From Diphasiastrum complanatum (taxonomy: Eukaryota; Streptophyta; Lycopodiopsida; Lycopodiales; Lycopodiaceae), in NCBI GenBank assembly GCA_029204225.1, contig MU832259.1, positions 16,514-80,513 on the forward strand: 64,000 bases of DNA. The letters are read 5' to 3'. Below are positions 7,351 through 22,049 of the stretch, one piece after another; positions within the stretch are counted from its first letter, which is position 1; every line of letters starts with the position of its first letter. Below the pieces are notes generated by a model that worked only from the letters and a program-made list of their open reading frames with translations, did no database searches and had not been told where the DNA came from. The translations under genes and the position numbers were made by a program.

Positions 7351-10300
7351 CTTCTGGGTTTCAGTGTTCGGTAAAAGCGCCAGTTGTAAGGTCGCTTGAG
7401 ACCTTTTAATTTGGCACACAGCCGAGGGTCGTATCCCGGGACGCCGGCGGTATGCCGTCGGGACCGTTCGGTCCGTGGCGCCAGCGGTATGCTGTCGGGA
7501 CCATTTGGTCCAGGAAGTGGTTGTCTCCATATCTGTCGCGGCTTGTGGTTCGGAGTGTTCCTTGCATGAACGTGAATGGGCTAAGCTCTCGGGGAACGGG
7601 CTCTAACCTGTCGGCTGAGTTGGACGGCTTGCTCGGGTGGAAGTTACCTGTTTATGGCTGTCCAGTCTGGCGTGGCGCCAGGTTGGCTTCCAGCGCTCGT
7701 GACGAATCTTTCGGTTGGTTAAGTCTGATGTAAGTCAAACCACTTGCTTGGAATGGATGTTGCTCGTTTGTAAGGAAGCTTCGAGTTGGTTAAGTTTGAT
7801 GTATGTCGGGCGACTTGCTAGGAGGAGAGTCACCCAAATCGGGACTCCCGATCTGGCACGGCGCCAGGTTGGATCTCAATGTTGGTTTCTGAACTTCCAG
7901 CTGCTTAAGTTTGATCGTTGTCGGCGAGATGGCTCCTTGTATGTCAAGTGGATTTGGACGGCAAGAGTTGAAGGCTGGGAAGCTAAGTCGTGGCTACCGG
8001 CTCCCTTTGGGATGCCTGCGCTACATGTGGTATAAGAGCCGACTGGCCCGTCAGCTATGTGGATGTCACGGGGATGGCCATTGTTTGGGGTTCATCGGGA
8101 CGATCGTTGTGCAAGGTGCTGCCCACGGTGTAAGCACGGGTGCGTCCACGTTGGGGCTGAGCCTCCGACTTGTGGCGTGCCAGCTTCAATGTTAATAAAA
8201 AGTGGCCAGTAAATTGACTAATGTGCCAAGTAGCTCAAATGATTAGTTAATTTCTGGGAGACACCTTTACTTTAACCTGACATCTGATGAGGACATCAGA
8301 TTTTATAAAGGTCGGGTGGATGTCGTAAAGTTACGCCTACAAGCTTTACTTCCGGCGCCGGCGGCGCCAACATTGTCCCCGGCGCCAGCAGCACCCCAGC
8401 CGCTCCCGGCGCCACTGCGACCAGAATACAGCCGGCGCCAAGTCCCTATGGCTGAAAATCTTTGATCGGTTTTAGCGAAGTCCAGAGAGCTCAGATCGAT
8501 GTGCAATCGCCTCACACGATCTAGGCATGATTAAAGGAAGCTCAGTAAACTCTAGAGAGAGAGAAAACGTGCTTTTACCAGCCTGGGTAGAGTACTTGGT
8601 ATGAGGGGAGGTGGCGAATCCCACCAAAAGTATAGGGGAGTGCGGGTTGCGACTCAGGGCGAGCTCCAACCCAGTGTCAGCCTCCCTTGCTGGAATGTTG
8701 TCCTGGCACTTGCCTTGGCATGCCAGCGCCCCGGAGACTCGGGTCGGTCACACACTCGAAATGTAACCTTCTCAGATTTATCAAATAAAGTGGCATTTTC
8801 CTCAAGCTGACTCTGATCACCTTCTGGGTTTCAGTGTTCGGTAAAAGCGCCAGTTGTAAGGTCGCTTGAGACCTTTTAATTTGGCACACAGCCGAGGGTC
8901 GTATCCCGGGACGCCGGCGGTATGCCGTCGGGACCGTTCGGTCCGTGGCGCCAGCGGTATGCTGTCGGGACCATTTGGTCCAGGAAGTGGTTGTCTCCAT
9001 ATCTGTCGCGGCTTGTGGTTCGGAGTGTTCCTTGCATGAACGTGAATGGGCTAAGCTCTCGGGGAACGGGCTCTAACCTGTCGGCTGAGTTGGACGGCTT
9101 GCTCGGGTGGAAGTTACCTGTTTATGGCTGTCCAGTCTGGCGTGGCGCCAGGTTGGCTTCCAGCGCTCGTGACGAATCTTTCGGTTGGTTAAGTCTGATG
9201 TAAGTCAAACCACTTGCTTGGAATGGATGTTGCTCGTTTGTAAGGAAGCTTCGAGTTGGTTAAGTTTGATGTATGTCGGGCGACTTGCTAGGAGGAGAGT
9301 CACCCAAATCGGGACTCCCGATCTGGCACGGCGCCAGGTTGGATCTCAATGTTGGTTTCTGAACTTCCAGCTGCTTAAGTTTGATCGTTGTCGGCGAGAT
9401 GGCTCCTTGTATGTCAAGTGGATTTGGACGGCAAGAGTTGAAGGCTGGGAAGCTAAGTCGTGGCTACCGGCTCCCTTTGGGATGCCTGCGCTACATGTGG
9501 TATAAGAGCCGACTGGCCCGTCAGCTATGTGGATGTCACGGGGATGGCCATTGTTTGGGGTTCATCGGGACGATCGTTGTGCAAGGTGCTGCCCACGGTG
9601 TAAGCACGGGTGCGTCCACGTTGGGGCTGAGCCTCCGACTTGTGGCGTGCCAGCTTCAATGTTAATAAAAAGTGGCCAGTAAATTGACTAATGTGCCAAG
9701 TAGCTCAAATGATTAGTTAATTTCTGGGAGACACCTTTACTTTAACCTGACATCTGATGAGGACATCAGATTTTATAAAGGTCGGGTGGATGTCGTAAAG
9801 TTACGCCTACAAGCTTTACTTCCGGCGCCGGCGGCGCCAACATTGTCCCCGGCGCCAGCAGCACCCCAGCCGCTCCCGGCGCCACTGCGACCAGAATACA
9901 GCCGGCGCCAAGTCCCTATGGCTGAAAATCTTTGATCGGTTTTAGCGAAGTCCAGAGAGCTCAGATCGATGTGCAATCGCCTCACACGATCTAGGCATGA
10001 TTAAAGGAAGCTCAGTAAACTCTAGAGAGAGAGAAAACGTGCTTTTACCAGCCTGGGTAGAGTACTTGGTATGAGGGGAGGTGGCGAATCCCACCAAAAG
10101 TATAGGGGAGTGCGGGTTGCGACTCAGGGCGAGCTCCAACCCAGTGTCAGCCTCCCTTGCTGGAATGTTGTCCTGGCACTTGCCTTGGCATGCCAGCGCC
10201 CCGGAGACTCGGGTCGGTCACACACTCGAAATGTAACCTTCTCAGATTTATCAAATAAAGTGGCATTTTCCTCAAGCTGACTCTGATCACCTTCTGGGTT

Positions 10301-13300
10301 TCAGTGTTCGGTAAAAGCGCCAGTTGTAAGGTCGCTTGAGACCTTTTAATTTGGCACACAGCCGAGGGTCGTATCCCGGGACGCCGGCGGTATGCCGTCG
10401 GGACCGTTCGGTCCGTGGCGCCAGCGGTATGCTGTCGGGACCATTTGGTCCAGGAAGTGGTTGTCTCCATATCTGTCGCGGCTTGTGGTTCGGAGTGTTC
10501 CTTGCATGAACGTGAATGGGCTAAGCTCTCGGGGAACGGGCTCTAACCTGTCGGCTGAGTTGGACGGCTTGCTCGGGTGGAAGTTACCTGTTTATGGCTG
10601 TCCAGTCTGGCGTGGCGCCAGGTTGGCTTCCAGCGCTCGTGACGAATCTTTCGGTTGGTTAAGTCTGATGTAAGTCAAACCACTTGCTTGGAATGGATGT
10701 TGCTCGTTTGTAAGGAAGCTTCGAGTTGGTTAAGTTTGATGTATGTCGGGCGACTTGCTAGGAGGAGAGTCACCCAAATCGGGACTCCCGATCTGGCACG
10801 GCGCCAGGTTGGATCTCAATGTTGGTTTCTGAACTTCCAGCTGCTTAAGTTTGATCGTTGTCGGCGAGATGGCTCCTTGTATGTCAAGTGGATTTGGACG
10901 GCAAGAGTTGAAGGCTGGGAAGCTAAGTCGTGGCTACCGGCTCCCTTTGGGATGCCTGCGCTACATGTGGTATAAGAGCCGACTGGCCCGTCAGCTATGT
11001 GGATGTCACGGGGATGGCCATTGTTTGGGGTTCATCGGGACGATCGTTGTGCAAGGTGCTGCCCACGGTGTAAGCACGGGTGCGTCCACGTTGGGGCTGA
11101 GCCTCCGACTTGTGGCGTGCCAGCTTCAATGTTAATAAAAAGTGGCCAGTAAATTGACTAATGTGCCAAGTAGCTCAAATGATTAGTTAATTTCTGGGAG
11201 ACACCTTTACTTTAACCTGACATCTGATGAGGACATCAGATTTTATAAAGGTCGGGTGGATGTCGTAAAGTTACGCCTACAAGCTTTACTTCCGGCGCCG
11301 GCGGCGCCAACATTGTCCCCGGCGCCAGCAGCACCCCAGCCGCTCCCGGCGCCACTGCGACCAGAATACAGCCGGCGCCAAGTCCCTATGGCTGAAAATC
11401 TTTGATCGGTTTTAGCGAAGTCCAGAGAGCTCAGATCGATGTGCAATCGCCTCACACGATCTAGGCATGATTAAAGGAAGCTCAGTAAACTCTAGAGAGA
11501 GAGAAAACGTGCTTTTACCAGCCTGGGTAGAGTACTTGGTATGAGGGGAGGTGGCGAATCCCACCAAAAGTATAGGGGAGTGCGGGTTGCGACTCAGGGC
11601 GAGCTCCAACCCAGTGTCAGCCTCCCTTGCTGGAATGTTGTCCTGGCACTTGCCTTGGCATGCCAGCGCCCCGGAGACTCGGGTCGGTCACACACTCGAA
11701 ATGTAACCTTCTCAGATTTATCAAATAAAGTGGCATTTTCCTCAAGCTGACTCTGATCACCTTCTGGGTTTCAGTGTTCGGTAAAAGCGCCAGTTGTAAG
11801 GTCGCTTGAGACCTTTTAATTTGGCACACAGCCGAGGGTCGTATCCCGGGACGCCGGCGGTATGCCGTCGGGACCGTTCGGTCCGTGGCGCCAGCGGTAT
11901 GCTGTCGGGACCATTTGGTCCAGGAAGTGGTTGTCTCCATATCTGTCGCGGCTTGTGGTTCGGAGTGTTCCTTGCATGAACGTGAATGGGCTAAGCTCTC
12001 GGGGAACGGGCTCTAACCTGTCGGCTGAGTTGGACGGCTTGCTCGGGTGGAAGTTACCTGTTTATGGCTGTCCAGTCTGGCGTGGCGCCAGGTTGGCTTC
12101 CAGCGCTCGTGACGAATCTTTCGGTTGGTTAAGTCTGATGTAAGTCAAACCACTTGCTTGGAATGGATGTTGCTCGTTTGTAAGGAAGCTTCGAGTTGGT
12201 TAAGTTTGATGTATGTCGGGCGACTTGCTAGGAGGAGAGTCACCCAAATCGGGACTCCCGATCTGGCACGGCGCCAGGTTGGATCTCAATGTTGGTTTCT
12301 GAACTTCCAGCTGCTTAAGTTTGATCGTTGTCGGCGAGATGGCTCCTTGTATGTCAAGTGGATTTGGACGGCAAGAGTTGAAGGCTGGGAAGCTAAGTCG
12401 TGGCTACCGGCTCCCTTTGGGATGCCTGCGCTACATGTGGTATAAGAGCCGACTGGCCCGTCAGCTATGTGGATGTCACGGGGATGGCCATTGTTTGGGG
12501 TTCATCGGGACGATCGTTGTGCAAGGTGCTGCCCACGGTGTAAGCACGGGTGCGTCCACGTTGGGGCTGAGCCTCCGACTTGTGGCGTGCCAGCTTCAAT
12601 GTTAATAAAAAGTGGCCAGTAAATTGACTAATGTGCCAAGTAGCTCAAATGATTAGTTAATTTCTGGGAGACACCTTTACTTTAACCTGACATCTGATGA
12701 GGACATCAGATTTTATAAAGGTCGGGTGGATGTCGTAAAGTTACGCCTACAAGCTTTACTTCCGGCGCCGGCGGCGCCAACATTGTCCCCGGCGCCAGCA
12801 GCACCCCAGCCGCTCCCGGCGCCACTGCGACCAGAATACAGCCGGCGCCAAGTCCCTATGGCTGAAAATCTTTGATCGGTTTTAGCGAAGTCCAGAGAGC
12901 TCAGATCGATGTGCAATCGCCTCACACGATCTAGGCATGATTAAAGGAAGCTCAGTAAACTCTAGAGAGAGAGAAAACGTGCTTTTACCAGCCTGGGTAG
13001 AGTACTTGGTATGAGGGGAGGTGGCGAATCCCACCAAAAGTATAGGGGAGTGCGGGTTGCGACTCAGGGCGAGCTCCAACCCAGTGTCAGCCTCCCTTGC
13101 TGGAATGTTGTCCTGGCACTTGCCTTGGCATGCCAGCGCCCCGGAGACTCGGGTCGGTCACACACTCGAAATGTAACCTTCTCAGATTTATCAAATAAAG
13201 TGGCATTTTCCTCAAGCTGACTCTGATCACCTTCTGGGTTTCAGTGTTCGGTAAAAGCGCCAGTTGTAAGGTCGCTTGAGACCTTTTAATTTGGCACACA

Positions 13301-16170
13301 GCCGAGGGTCGTATCCCGGGACGCCGGCGGTATGCCGTCGGGACCGTTCGGTCCGTGGCGCCAGCGGTATGCTGTCGGGACCATTTGGTCCAGGAAGTGG
13401 TTGTCTCCATATCTGTCGCGGCTTGTGGTTCGGAGTGTTCCTTGCATGAACGTGAATGGGCTAAGCTCTCGGGGAACGGGCTCTAACCTGTCGGCTGAGT
13501 TGGACGGCTTGCTCGGGTGGAAGTTACCTGTTTATGGCTGTCCAGTCTGGCGTGGCGCCAGGTTGGCTTCCAGCGCTCGTGACGAATCTTTCGGTTGGTT
13601 AAGTCTGATGTAAGTCAAACCACTTGCTTGGAATGGATGTTGCTCGTTTGTAAGGAAGCTTCGAGTTGGTTAAGTTTGATGTATGTCGGGCGACTTGCTA
13701 GGAGGAGAGTCACCCAAATCGGGACTCCCGATCTGGCACGGCGCCAGGTTGGATCTCAATGTTGGTTTCTGAACTTCCAGCTGCTTAAGTTTGATCGTTG
13801 TCGGCGAGATGGCTCCTTGTATGTCAAGTGGATTTGGACGGCAAGAGTTGAAGGCTGGGAAGCTAAGTCGTGGCTACCGGCTCCCTTTGGGATGCCTGCG
13901 CTACATGTGGTATAAGAGCCGACTGGCCCGTCAGCTATGTGGATGTCACGGGGATGGCCATTGTTTGGGGTTCATCGGGACGATCGTTGTGCAAGGTGCT
14001 GCCCACGGTGTAAGCACGGGTGCGTCCACGTTGGGGCTGAGCCTCCGACTTGTGGCGTGCCAGCTTCAATGTTAATAAAAAGTGGCCAGTAAATTGACTA
14101 ATGTGCCAAGTAGCTCAAATGATTAGTTAATTTCTGGGAGACACCTTTACTTTAACCTGACATCTGATGAGGACATCAGATTTTATAAAGGTCGGGTGGA
14201 TGTCGTAAAGTTACGCCTACAAGCTTTACTTCCGGCGCCGGCGGCGCCAACATTGTCCCCGGCGCCAGCAGCACCCCAGCCGCTCCCGGCGCCACTGCGA
14301 CCAGAATACAGCCGGCGCCAAGTCCCTATGGCTGAAAATCTTTGATCGGTTTTAGCGAAGTCCAGAGAGCTCAGATCGATGTGCAATCGCCTCACACGAT
14401 CTAGGCATGATTAAAGGAAGCTCAGTAAACTCTAGAGAGAGAGAAAACGTGCTTTTACCAGCCTGGGTAGAGTACTTGGTATGAGGGGAGGTGGCGAATC
14501 CCACCAAAAGTATAGGGGAGTGCGGGTTGCGACTCAGGGCGAGCTCCAACCCAGTGTCAGCCTCCCTTGCTGGAATGTTGTCCTGGCACTTGCCTTGGCA
14601 TGCCAGCGCCCCGGAGACTCGGGTCGGTCACACACTCGAAATGTAACCTTCTCAGATTTATCAAATAAAGTGGCATTTTCCTCAAGCTGACTCTGATCAC
14701 CTTCTGGGTTTCAGTGTTCGGTAAAAGCGCCAGTTGTAAGGTCGCTTGAGACCTTTTAATTTGGCACACAGCCGAGGGTCGTATCCCGGGACGCCGGCGG
14801 TATGCCGTCGGGACCGTTCGGTCCGTGGCGCCAGCGGTATGCTGTCGGGACCATTTGGTCCAGGAAGTGGTTGTCTCCATATCTGTCGCGGCTTGTGGTT
14901 CGGAGTGTTCCTTGCATGAACGTGAATGGGCTAAGCTCTCGGGGAACGGGCTCTAACCTGTCGGCTGAGTTGGACGGCTTGCTCGGGTGGAAGTTACCTG
15001 TTTATGGCTGTCCAGTCTGGCGTGGCGCCAGGTTGGCTTCCAGCGCTCGTGACGAATCTTTCGGTTGGTTAAGTCTGATGTAAGTCAAACCACTTGCTTG
15101 GAATGGATGTTGCTCGTTTGTAAGGAAGCTTCGAGTTGGTTAAGTTTGATGTATGTCGGGCGACTTGCTAGGAGGAGAGTCACCCAAATCGGGACTCCCG
15201 ATCTGGCACGGCGCCAGGTTGGATCTCAATGTTGGTTTCTGAACTTCCAGCTGCTTAAGTTTGATCGTTGTCGGCGAGATGGCTCCTTGTATGTCAAGTG
15301 GATTTGGACGGCAAGAGTTGAAGGCTGGGAAGCTAAGTCGTGGCTACCGGCTCCCTTTGGGATGCCTGCGCTACATGTGGTATAAGAGCCGACTGGCCCG
15401 TCAGCTATGTGGATGTCACGGGGATGGCCATTGTTTGGGGTTCATCGGGACGATCGTTGTGCAAGGTGCTGCCCACGGTGTAAGCACGGGTGCGTCCACG
15501 TTGGGGCTGAGCCTCCGACTTGTGGCGTGCCAGCTTCAATGTTAATAAAAAGTGGCCAGTAAATTGACTAATGTGCCAAGTAGCTCAAATGATTAGTTAA
15601 TTTCTGGGAGACACCTTTACTTTAACCTGACATCTGATGAGGACATCAGATTTTATAAAGGTCGGGTGGATGTCGTAAAGTTACGCCTACAAGCTTTACT
15701 TCCGGCGCCGGCGGCGCCAACATTGTCCCCGGCGCCAGCAGCACCCCAGCCGCTCCCGGCGCCACTGCGACCAGAATACAGCCGGCGCCAAGTCCCTATG
15801 GCTGAAAATCTTTGATCGGTTTTAGCGAAGTCCAGAGAGCTCAGATCGATGTGCAATCGCCTCACACGATCTAGGCATGATTAAAGGAAGCTCAGTAAAC
15901 TCTAGAGAGAGAGAAAACGTGCTTTTACCAGCCTGGGTAGAGTACTTGGTATGAGGGGAGGTGGCGAATCCCACCAAAAGTATAGGGGAGTGCGGGTTGC
16001 GACTCAGGGCGAGCTCCAACCCAGTGTCAGCCTCCCTTGCTGGAATGTTGTCCTGGCACTTGCCTTGGCATGCCAGCGCCCCGGAGACTCGGGTCGGTCA
16101 CACACTCGAAATGTAACCTTCTCAGATTTATCAAATAAAGTGGCATTTTCCTCAAGCTGACTCTGATCAC
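7351..16170 (+). repeat. Units 6-11, left haplotype (T357, T42, AAA)
   Basis: Six 1470-bp units starting at 7351, 8821, 10291, 11761, 13231 and 14701. They are identical by eye to units 1-4 and form the longest uninterrupted run of T357. Confidence 0.97.
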
Positions 16171-17640
16171 CTTCTGGGTTTCAGTGTTCGGTAAAAGCGC
16201 CAGTTGTAAGGTCGCTTGAGACCTTTTAATTTGGCACACAGCCGAGGGTCGTATCCCGGGACGCCGGCGGTATGCCGTCGGGACCGTTCGGTCCGTGGCG
16301 CCAGCGGTATGCTGTCGGGACCATTTGGTCCAGGAAGTGGTTGTCTCCATATCTGTCGCGGCTTGTGGTTCGGAGTGTTCCTTGCATGAACGTGAATGGG
16401 CTAAGCTCTCGGGGAACGGGCTCTAACCTGTCGGCTGAGTTGGACGGCTTGCTCGGGTGGAAGTTACCTGTTTATGGCTGTCCAGTCTGGCGTGGCGCCA
16501 GGTTGGCTTCCAGCGCTCGTGACGAAGCTTTCGGTTGGTTAAGTCTGATGTAAGTCAAACCACTTGCTTGGAATGGATGTTGCTCGTTTGTAAGGAAGCT
16601 TCGAGTTGGTTAAGTTTGATGTATGTCGGGCGACTTGCTAGGAGGAGAGTCACCCAAATCGGGACTCCCGATCTGGCACGGCGCCAGGTTGGATCTCAAT
16701 GTTGGTTTCTGAACTTCCAGCTGCTTAAGTTTGATCGTTGTCGGCGAGATGGCTCCTTGTATGTCAAGTGGATTTGGACGGCAAGAGTTGAAGGCTGGGA
16801 AGCTAAGTCGTGGCTACCGGCTCCCTTTGGGATGCCTGCGCTACATGTGGTATAAGAGCCGACTGGCCCGTCAGCTATGTGGATGTCACGGGGATGGCCA
16901 TTGTTTGGGGTTCATCGGGACGATCGTTGTGCAAGGTGCTGCCCACGGTGTAAGCACGGGTGCGTCCACGTTGGGGCTGAGCCTCCGACTTGTGGCGTGC
17001 CAGCTTCAATGTTAATAAAAAGTGGCCAGTAAATTGACTAATGTGCCAAGTAGCTCAAATGATTAGTTAATTTCTGGGAGACACCTTTACTTTAACCTGA
17101 CATCTGATGAGGACATCAGATTTTATAAAGGTCGGGTGGATGTCGTAAAGTTACGCCTACAAGCTTTACTTCCGGCGCCGGCGGCGCCAACATTGTCCCC
17201 GGCGCCAGCAGCACCCCAGCCGCTCCCGGCGCCACTGCGACCAGAATACAGCCGGCGCCAAGTCCCTATGGCTGAAAATCTTTGATCGGTTTTAGCGAAG
17301 TCCAGAGAGCTCAGATCGATGTGCAATCGCCTCACACGATCTAGGCATGATTAAAGGAAGCTCAGTAAACTCTAGAGAGAGAGAAAACGTGCTTTTACCA
17401 GCCTGGGTAGAGTACTTGGTATGAGGGGAGGTGGCGAATCCCACCAAAAGTATAGGGGAGTGCGGGTTGCGACTCAGGGCGAGCTCCAACCCAGTGTCAG
17501 CCTCCCTTGCTGGAATGTTGTCCTGGCACTTGCCTTGGCATGCCAGCGCCCCGGAGACTCGGGTCGGTCACACACTCGAAATGTAACCTTCTCAGATTTA
17601 TCAAATAAAGTGGCATTTTCCTCAAGCTGACTCTGATCAC
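16171..17640 (+). repeat. Unit 12, first G357 unit of the middle domain
   Basis: Haplotype G357, T42, AAA, 1470 bp. From here rightward every unit except unit 31 carries G357. Confidence 0.97.
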
Positions 17641-19109
17641 CTTCTGGGTTTCAGTGTTCGGTAAAAGCGCCAGTTGTAAGGTCGCTTGAGACCTTTTAAT
17701 TTGGCACACAGCCGAGGGTCGTATCCCGGGACGCCGGCGGTATGCCGTCGGGACCGTTCGGTCCGTGGCGCCAGCGGTATGCTGTCGGGACCATTTGGTC
17801 CAGGAAGTGGTTGTCTCCATATCTGTCGCGGCTTGTGGTTCGGAGTGTTCCTTGCATGAACGTGAATGGGCTAAGCTCTCGGGGAACGGGCTCTAACCTG
17901 TCGGCTGAGTTGGACGGCTTGCTCGGGTGGAAGTTACCTGTTTATGGCTGTCCAGTCTGGCGTGGCGCCAGGTTGGCTTCCAGCGCTCGTGACGAAGCTT
18001 TCGGTTGGTTAAGTCTGATGTAAGTCAAACCACTTGCTTGGAATGGATGTTGCTCGTTTGTAAGGAAGCTTCGAGTTGGTTAAGTTTGATGTATGTCGGG
18101 CGACTTGCTAGGAGGAGAGTCACCCAAATCGGGACTCCCGATCTGGCACGGCGCCAGGTTGGATCTCAATGTTGGTTTCTGAACTTCCAGCTGCTTAAGT
18201 TTGATCGTTGTCGGCGAGATGGCTCCTTGTATGTCAAGTGGATTTGGACGGCAAGAGTTGAAGGCTGGGAAGCTAAGTCGTGGCTACCGGCTCCCTTTGG
18301 GATGCCTGCGCTACATGTGGTATAAGAGCCGACTGGCCCGTCAGCTATGTGGATGTCACGGGGATGGCCATTGTTTGGGGTTCATCGGGACGATCGTTGT
18401 GCAAGGTGCTGCCCACGGTGTAAGCACGGGTGCGTCCACGTTGGGGCTGAGCCTCCGACTTGTGGCGTGCCAGCTTCAATGTTAATAAAAAGTGGCCAGT
18501 AAATTGACTAATGTGCCAAGTAGCTCAAATGATTAGTTAATTTCTGGGAGACACCTTTACTTTAACCTGACATCTGATGAGGACATCAGATTTTATAAAG
18601 GTCGGGTGGATGTCGTAAAGTTACGCCTACAAGCTTTACTTCCGGCGCCGGCGGCGCCAACATTGTCCCCGGCGCCAGCAGCACCCCAGCCGCTCCCGGC
18701 GCCACTGCGACCAGAATACAGCCGGCGCCAAGTCCCTATGGCTGAAAATCTTTGATCGGTTTTAGCGAAGTCCAGAGAGCTCAGATCGATGTGCAATCGC
18801 CTCACACGATCTAGGCATGATTAAAGGAAGCTCAGTAAACTCTAGAGAGAGAGAAAACGTGCTTTTACCAGCCTGGGTAGAGTACTTGGTATGAGGGGAG
18901 GTGGCGAATCCCACCAAAAGTATAGGGGAGTGCGGGTTGCGACTCAGGGCGAGCTCCAACCCAGTGTCAGCCTCCCTTGCTGGAATGTTGTCCTGGCACT
19001 TGCCTTGGCATGCCAGCGCCCCGGAGACTCGGGTCGGTCACACACTCGAAATGTAACCTTCTCAGATTTATCAATAAAGTGGCATTTTCCTCAAGCTGAC
19101 TCTGATCAC
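17641..19109 (+). repeat. Unit 13, first A-deletion unit (1469 bp)
   Basis: Reads TATCAATAAAG where units 1-12 read TATCAAATAAAG. G357, T42. The deletion leaves AATAAA intact and shifts the phase of all downstream units by one base. Confidence 0.97.
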
Positions 19110-22049
19110 CTTCTGGGTTTCAGTGTTCGGTAAAAGCGCCAGTTGTAAGGTCGCTTGAGACCTTTTAATTTGGCACACAGCCGAGGGTCGTATCCCGGGA
19201 CGCCGGCGGTATGCCGTCGGGACCGTTCGGTCCGTGGCGCCAGCGGTATGCTGTCGGGACCATTTGGTCCAGGAAGTGGTTGTCTCCATATCTGTCGCGG
19301 CTTGTGGTTCGGAGTGTTCCTTGCATGAACGTGAATGGGCTAAGCTCTCGGGGAACGGGCTCTAACCTGTCGGCTGAGTTGGACGGCTTGCTCGGGTGGA
19401 AGTTACCTGTTTATGGCTGTCCAGTCTGGCGTGGCGCCAGGTTGGCTTCCAGCGCTCGTGACGAAGCTTTCGGTTGGTTAAGTCTGATGTAAGTCAAACC
19501 ACTTGCTTGGAATGGATGTTGCTCGTTTGTAAGGAAGCTTCGAGTTGGTTAAGTTTGATGTATGTCGGGCGACTTGCTAGGAGGAGAGTCACCCAAATCG
19601 GGACTCCCGATCTGGCACGGCGCCAGGTTGGATCTCAATGTTGGTTTCTGAACTTCCAGCTGCTTAAGTTTGATCGTTGTCGGCGAGATGGCTCCTTGTA
19701 TGTCAAGTGGATTTGGACGGCAAGAGTTGAAGGCTGGGAAGCTAAGTCGTGGCTACCGGCTCCCTTTGGGATGCCTGCGCTACATGTGGTATAAGAGCCG
19801 ACTGGCCCGTCAGCTATGTGGATGTCACGGGGATGGCCATTGTTTGGGGTTCATCGGGACGATCGTTGTGCAAGGTGCTGCCCACGGTGTAAGCACGGGT
19901 GCGTCCACGTTGGGGCTGAGCCTCCGACTTGTGGCGTGCCAGCTTCAATGTTAATAAAAAGTGGCCAGTAAATTGACTAATGTGCCAAGTAGCTCAAATG
20001 ATTAGTTAATTTCTGGGAGACACCTTTACTTTAACCTGACATCTGATGAGGACATCAGATTTTATAAAGGTCGGGTGGATGTCGTAAAGTTACGCCTACA
20101 AGCTTTACTTCCGGCGCCGGCGGCGCCAACATTGTCCCCGGCGCCAGCAGCACCCCAGCCGCTCCCGGCGCCACTGCGACCAGAATACAGCCGGCGCCAA
20201 GTCCCTATGGCTGAAAATCTTTGATCGGTTTTAGCGAAGTCCAGAGAGCTCAGATCGATGTGCAATCGCCTCACACGATCTAGGCATGATTAAAGGAAGC
20301 TCAGTAAACTCTAGAGAGAGAGAAAACGTGCTTTTACCAGCCTGGGTAGAGTACTTGGTATGAGGGGAGGTGGCGAATCCCACCAAAAGTATAGGGGAGT
20401 GCGGGTTGCGACTCAGGGCGAGCTCCAACCCAGTGTCAGCCTCCCTTGCTGGAATGTTGTCCTGGCACTTGCCTTGGCATGCCAGCGCCCCGGAGACTCG
20501 GGTCGGTCACACACTCGAAATGTAACCTTCTCAGATTTATCAAATAAAGTGGCATTTTCCTCAAGCTGACTCTGATCACCTTCTGGGTTTCAGTGTTCGG
20601 TAAAAGCGCCAGTTGTAAGGTCGCTTGAGACCTTTTAATTTGGCACACAGCCGAGGGTCGTATCCCGGGACGCCGGCGGTATGCCGTCGGGACCGTTCGG
20701 TCCGTGGCGCCAGCGGTATGCTGTCGGGACCATTTGGTCCAGGAAGTGGTTGTCTCCATATCTGTCGCGGCTTGTGGTTCGGAGTGTTCCTTGCATGAAC
20801 GTGAATGGGCTAAGCTCTCGGGGAACGGGCTCTAACCTGTCGGCTGAGTTGGACGGCTTGCTCGGGTGGAAGTTACCTGTTTATGGCTGTCCAGTCTGGC
20901 GTGGCGCCAGGTTGGCTTCCAGCGCTCGTGACGAAGCTTTCGGTTGGTTAAGTCTGATGTAAGTCAAACCACTTGCTTGGAATGGATGTTGCTCGTTTGT
21001 AAGGAAGCTTCGAGTTGGTTAAGTTTGATGTATGTCGGGCGACTTGCTAGGAGGAGAGTCACCCAAATCGGGACTCCCGATCTGGCACGGCGCCAGGTTG
21101 GATCTCAATGTTGGTTTCTGAACTTCCAGCTGCTTAAGTTTGATCGTTGTCGGCGAGATGGCTCCTTGTATGTCAAGTGGATTTGGACGGCAAGAGTTGA
21201 AGGCTGGGAAGCTAAGTCGTGGCTACCGGCTCCCTTTGGGATGCCTGCGCTACATGTGGTATAAGAGCCGACTGGCCCGTCAGCTATGTGGATGTCACGG
21301 GGATGGCCATTGTTTGGGGTTCATCGGGACGATCGTTGTGCAAGGTGCTGCCCACGGTGTAAGCACGGGTGCGTCCACGTTGGGGCTGAGCCTCCGACTT
21401 GTGGCGTGCCAGCTTCAATGTTAATAAAAAGTGGCCAGTAAATTGACTAATGTGCCAAGTAGCTCAAATGATTAGTTAATTTCTGGGAGACACCTTTACT
21501 TTAACCTGACATCTGATGAGGACATCAGATTTTATAAAGGTCGGGTGGATGTCGTAAAGTTACGCCTACAAGCTTTACTTCCGGCGCCGGCGGCGCCAAC
21601 ATTGTCCCCGGCGCCAGCAGCACCCCAGCCGCTCCCGGCGCCACTGCGACCAGAATACAGCCGGCGCCAAGTCCCTATGGCTGAAAATCTTTGATCGGTT
21701 TTAGCGAAGTCCAGAGAGCTCAGATCGATGTGCAATCGCCTCACACGATCTAGGCATGATTAAAGGAAGCTCAGTAAACTCTAGAGAGAGAGAAAACGTG
21801 CTTTTACCAGCCTGGGTAGAGTACTTGGTATGAGGGGAGGTGGCGAATCCCACCAAAAGTATAGGGGAGTGCGGGTTGCGACTCAGGGCGAGCTCCAACC
21901 CAGTGTCAGCCTCCCTTGCTGGAATGTTGTCCTGGCACTTGCCTTGGCATGCCAGCGCCCCGGAGACTCGGGTCGGTCACACACTCGAAATGTAACCTTC
22001 TCAGATTTATCAAATAAAGTGGCATTTTCCTCAAGCTGACTCTGATCAC
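19110..22049 (+). repeat. Units 14-15 (G357, T42, AAA)
   Basis: Two 1470-bp units starting at 19110 and 20580, without the A deletion. Unit 15 is the first member of the four-unit pattern that recurs at units 21-24. Confidence 0.97.
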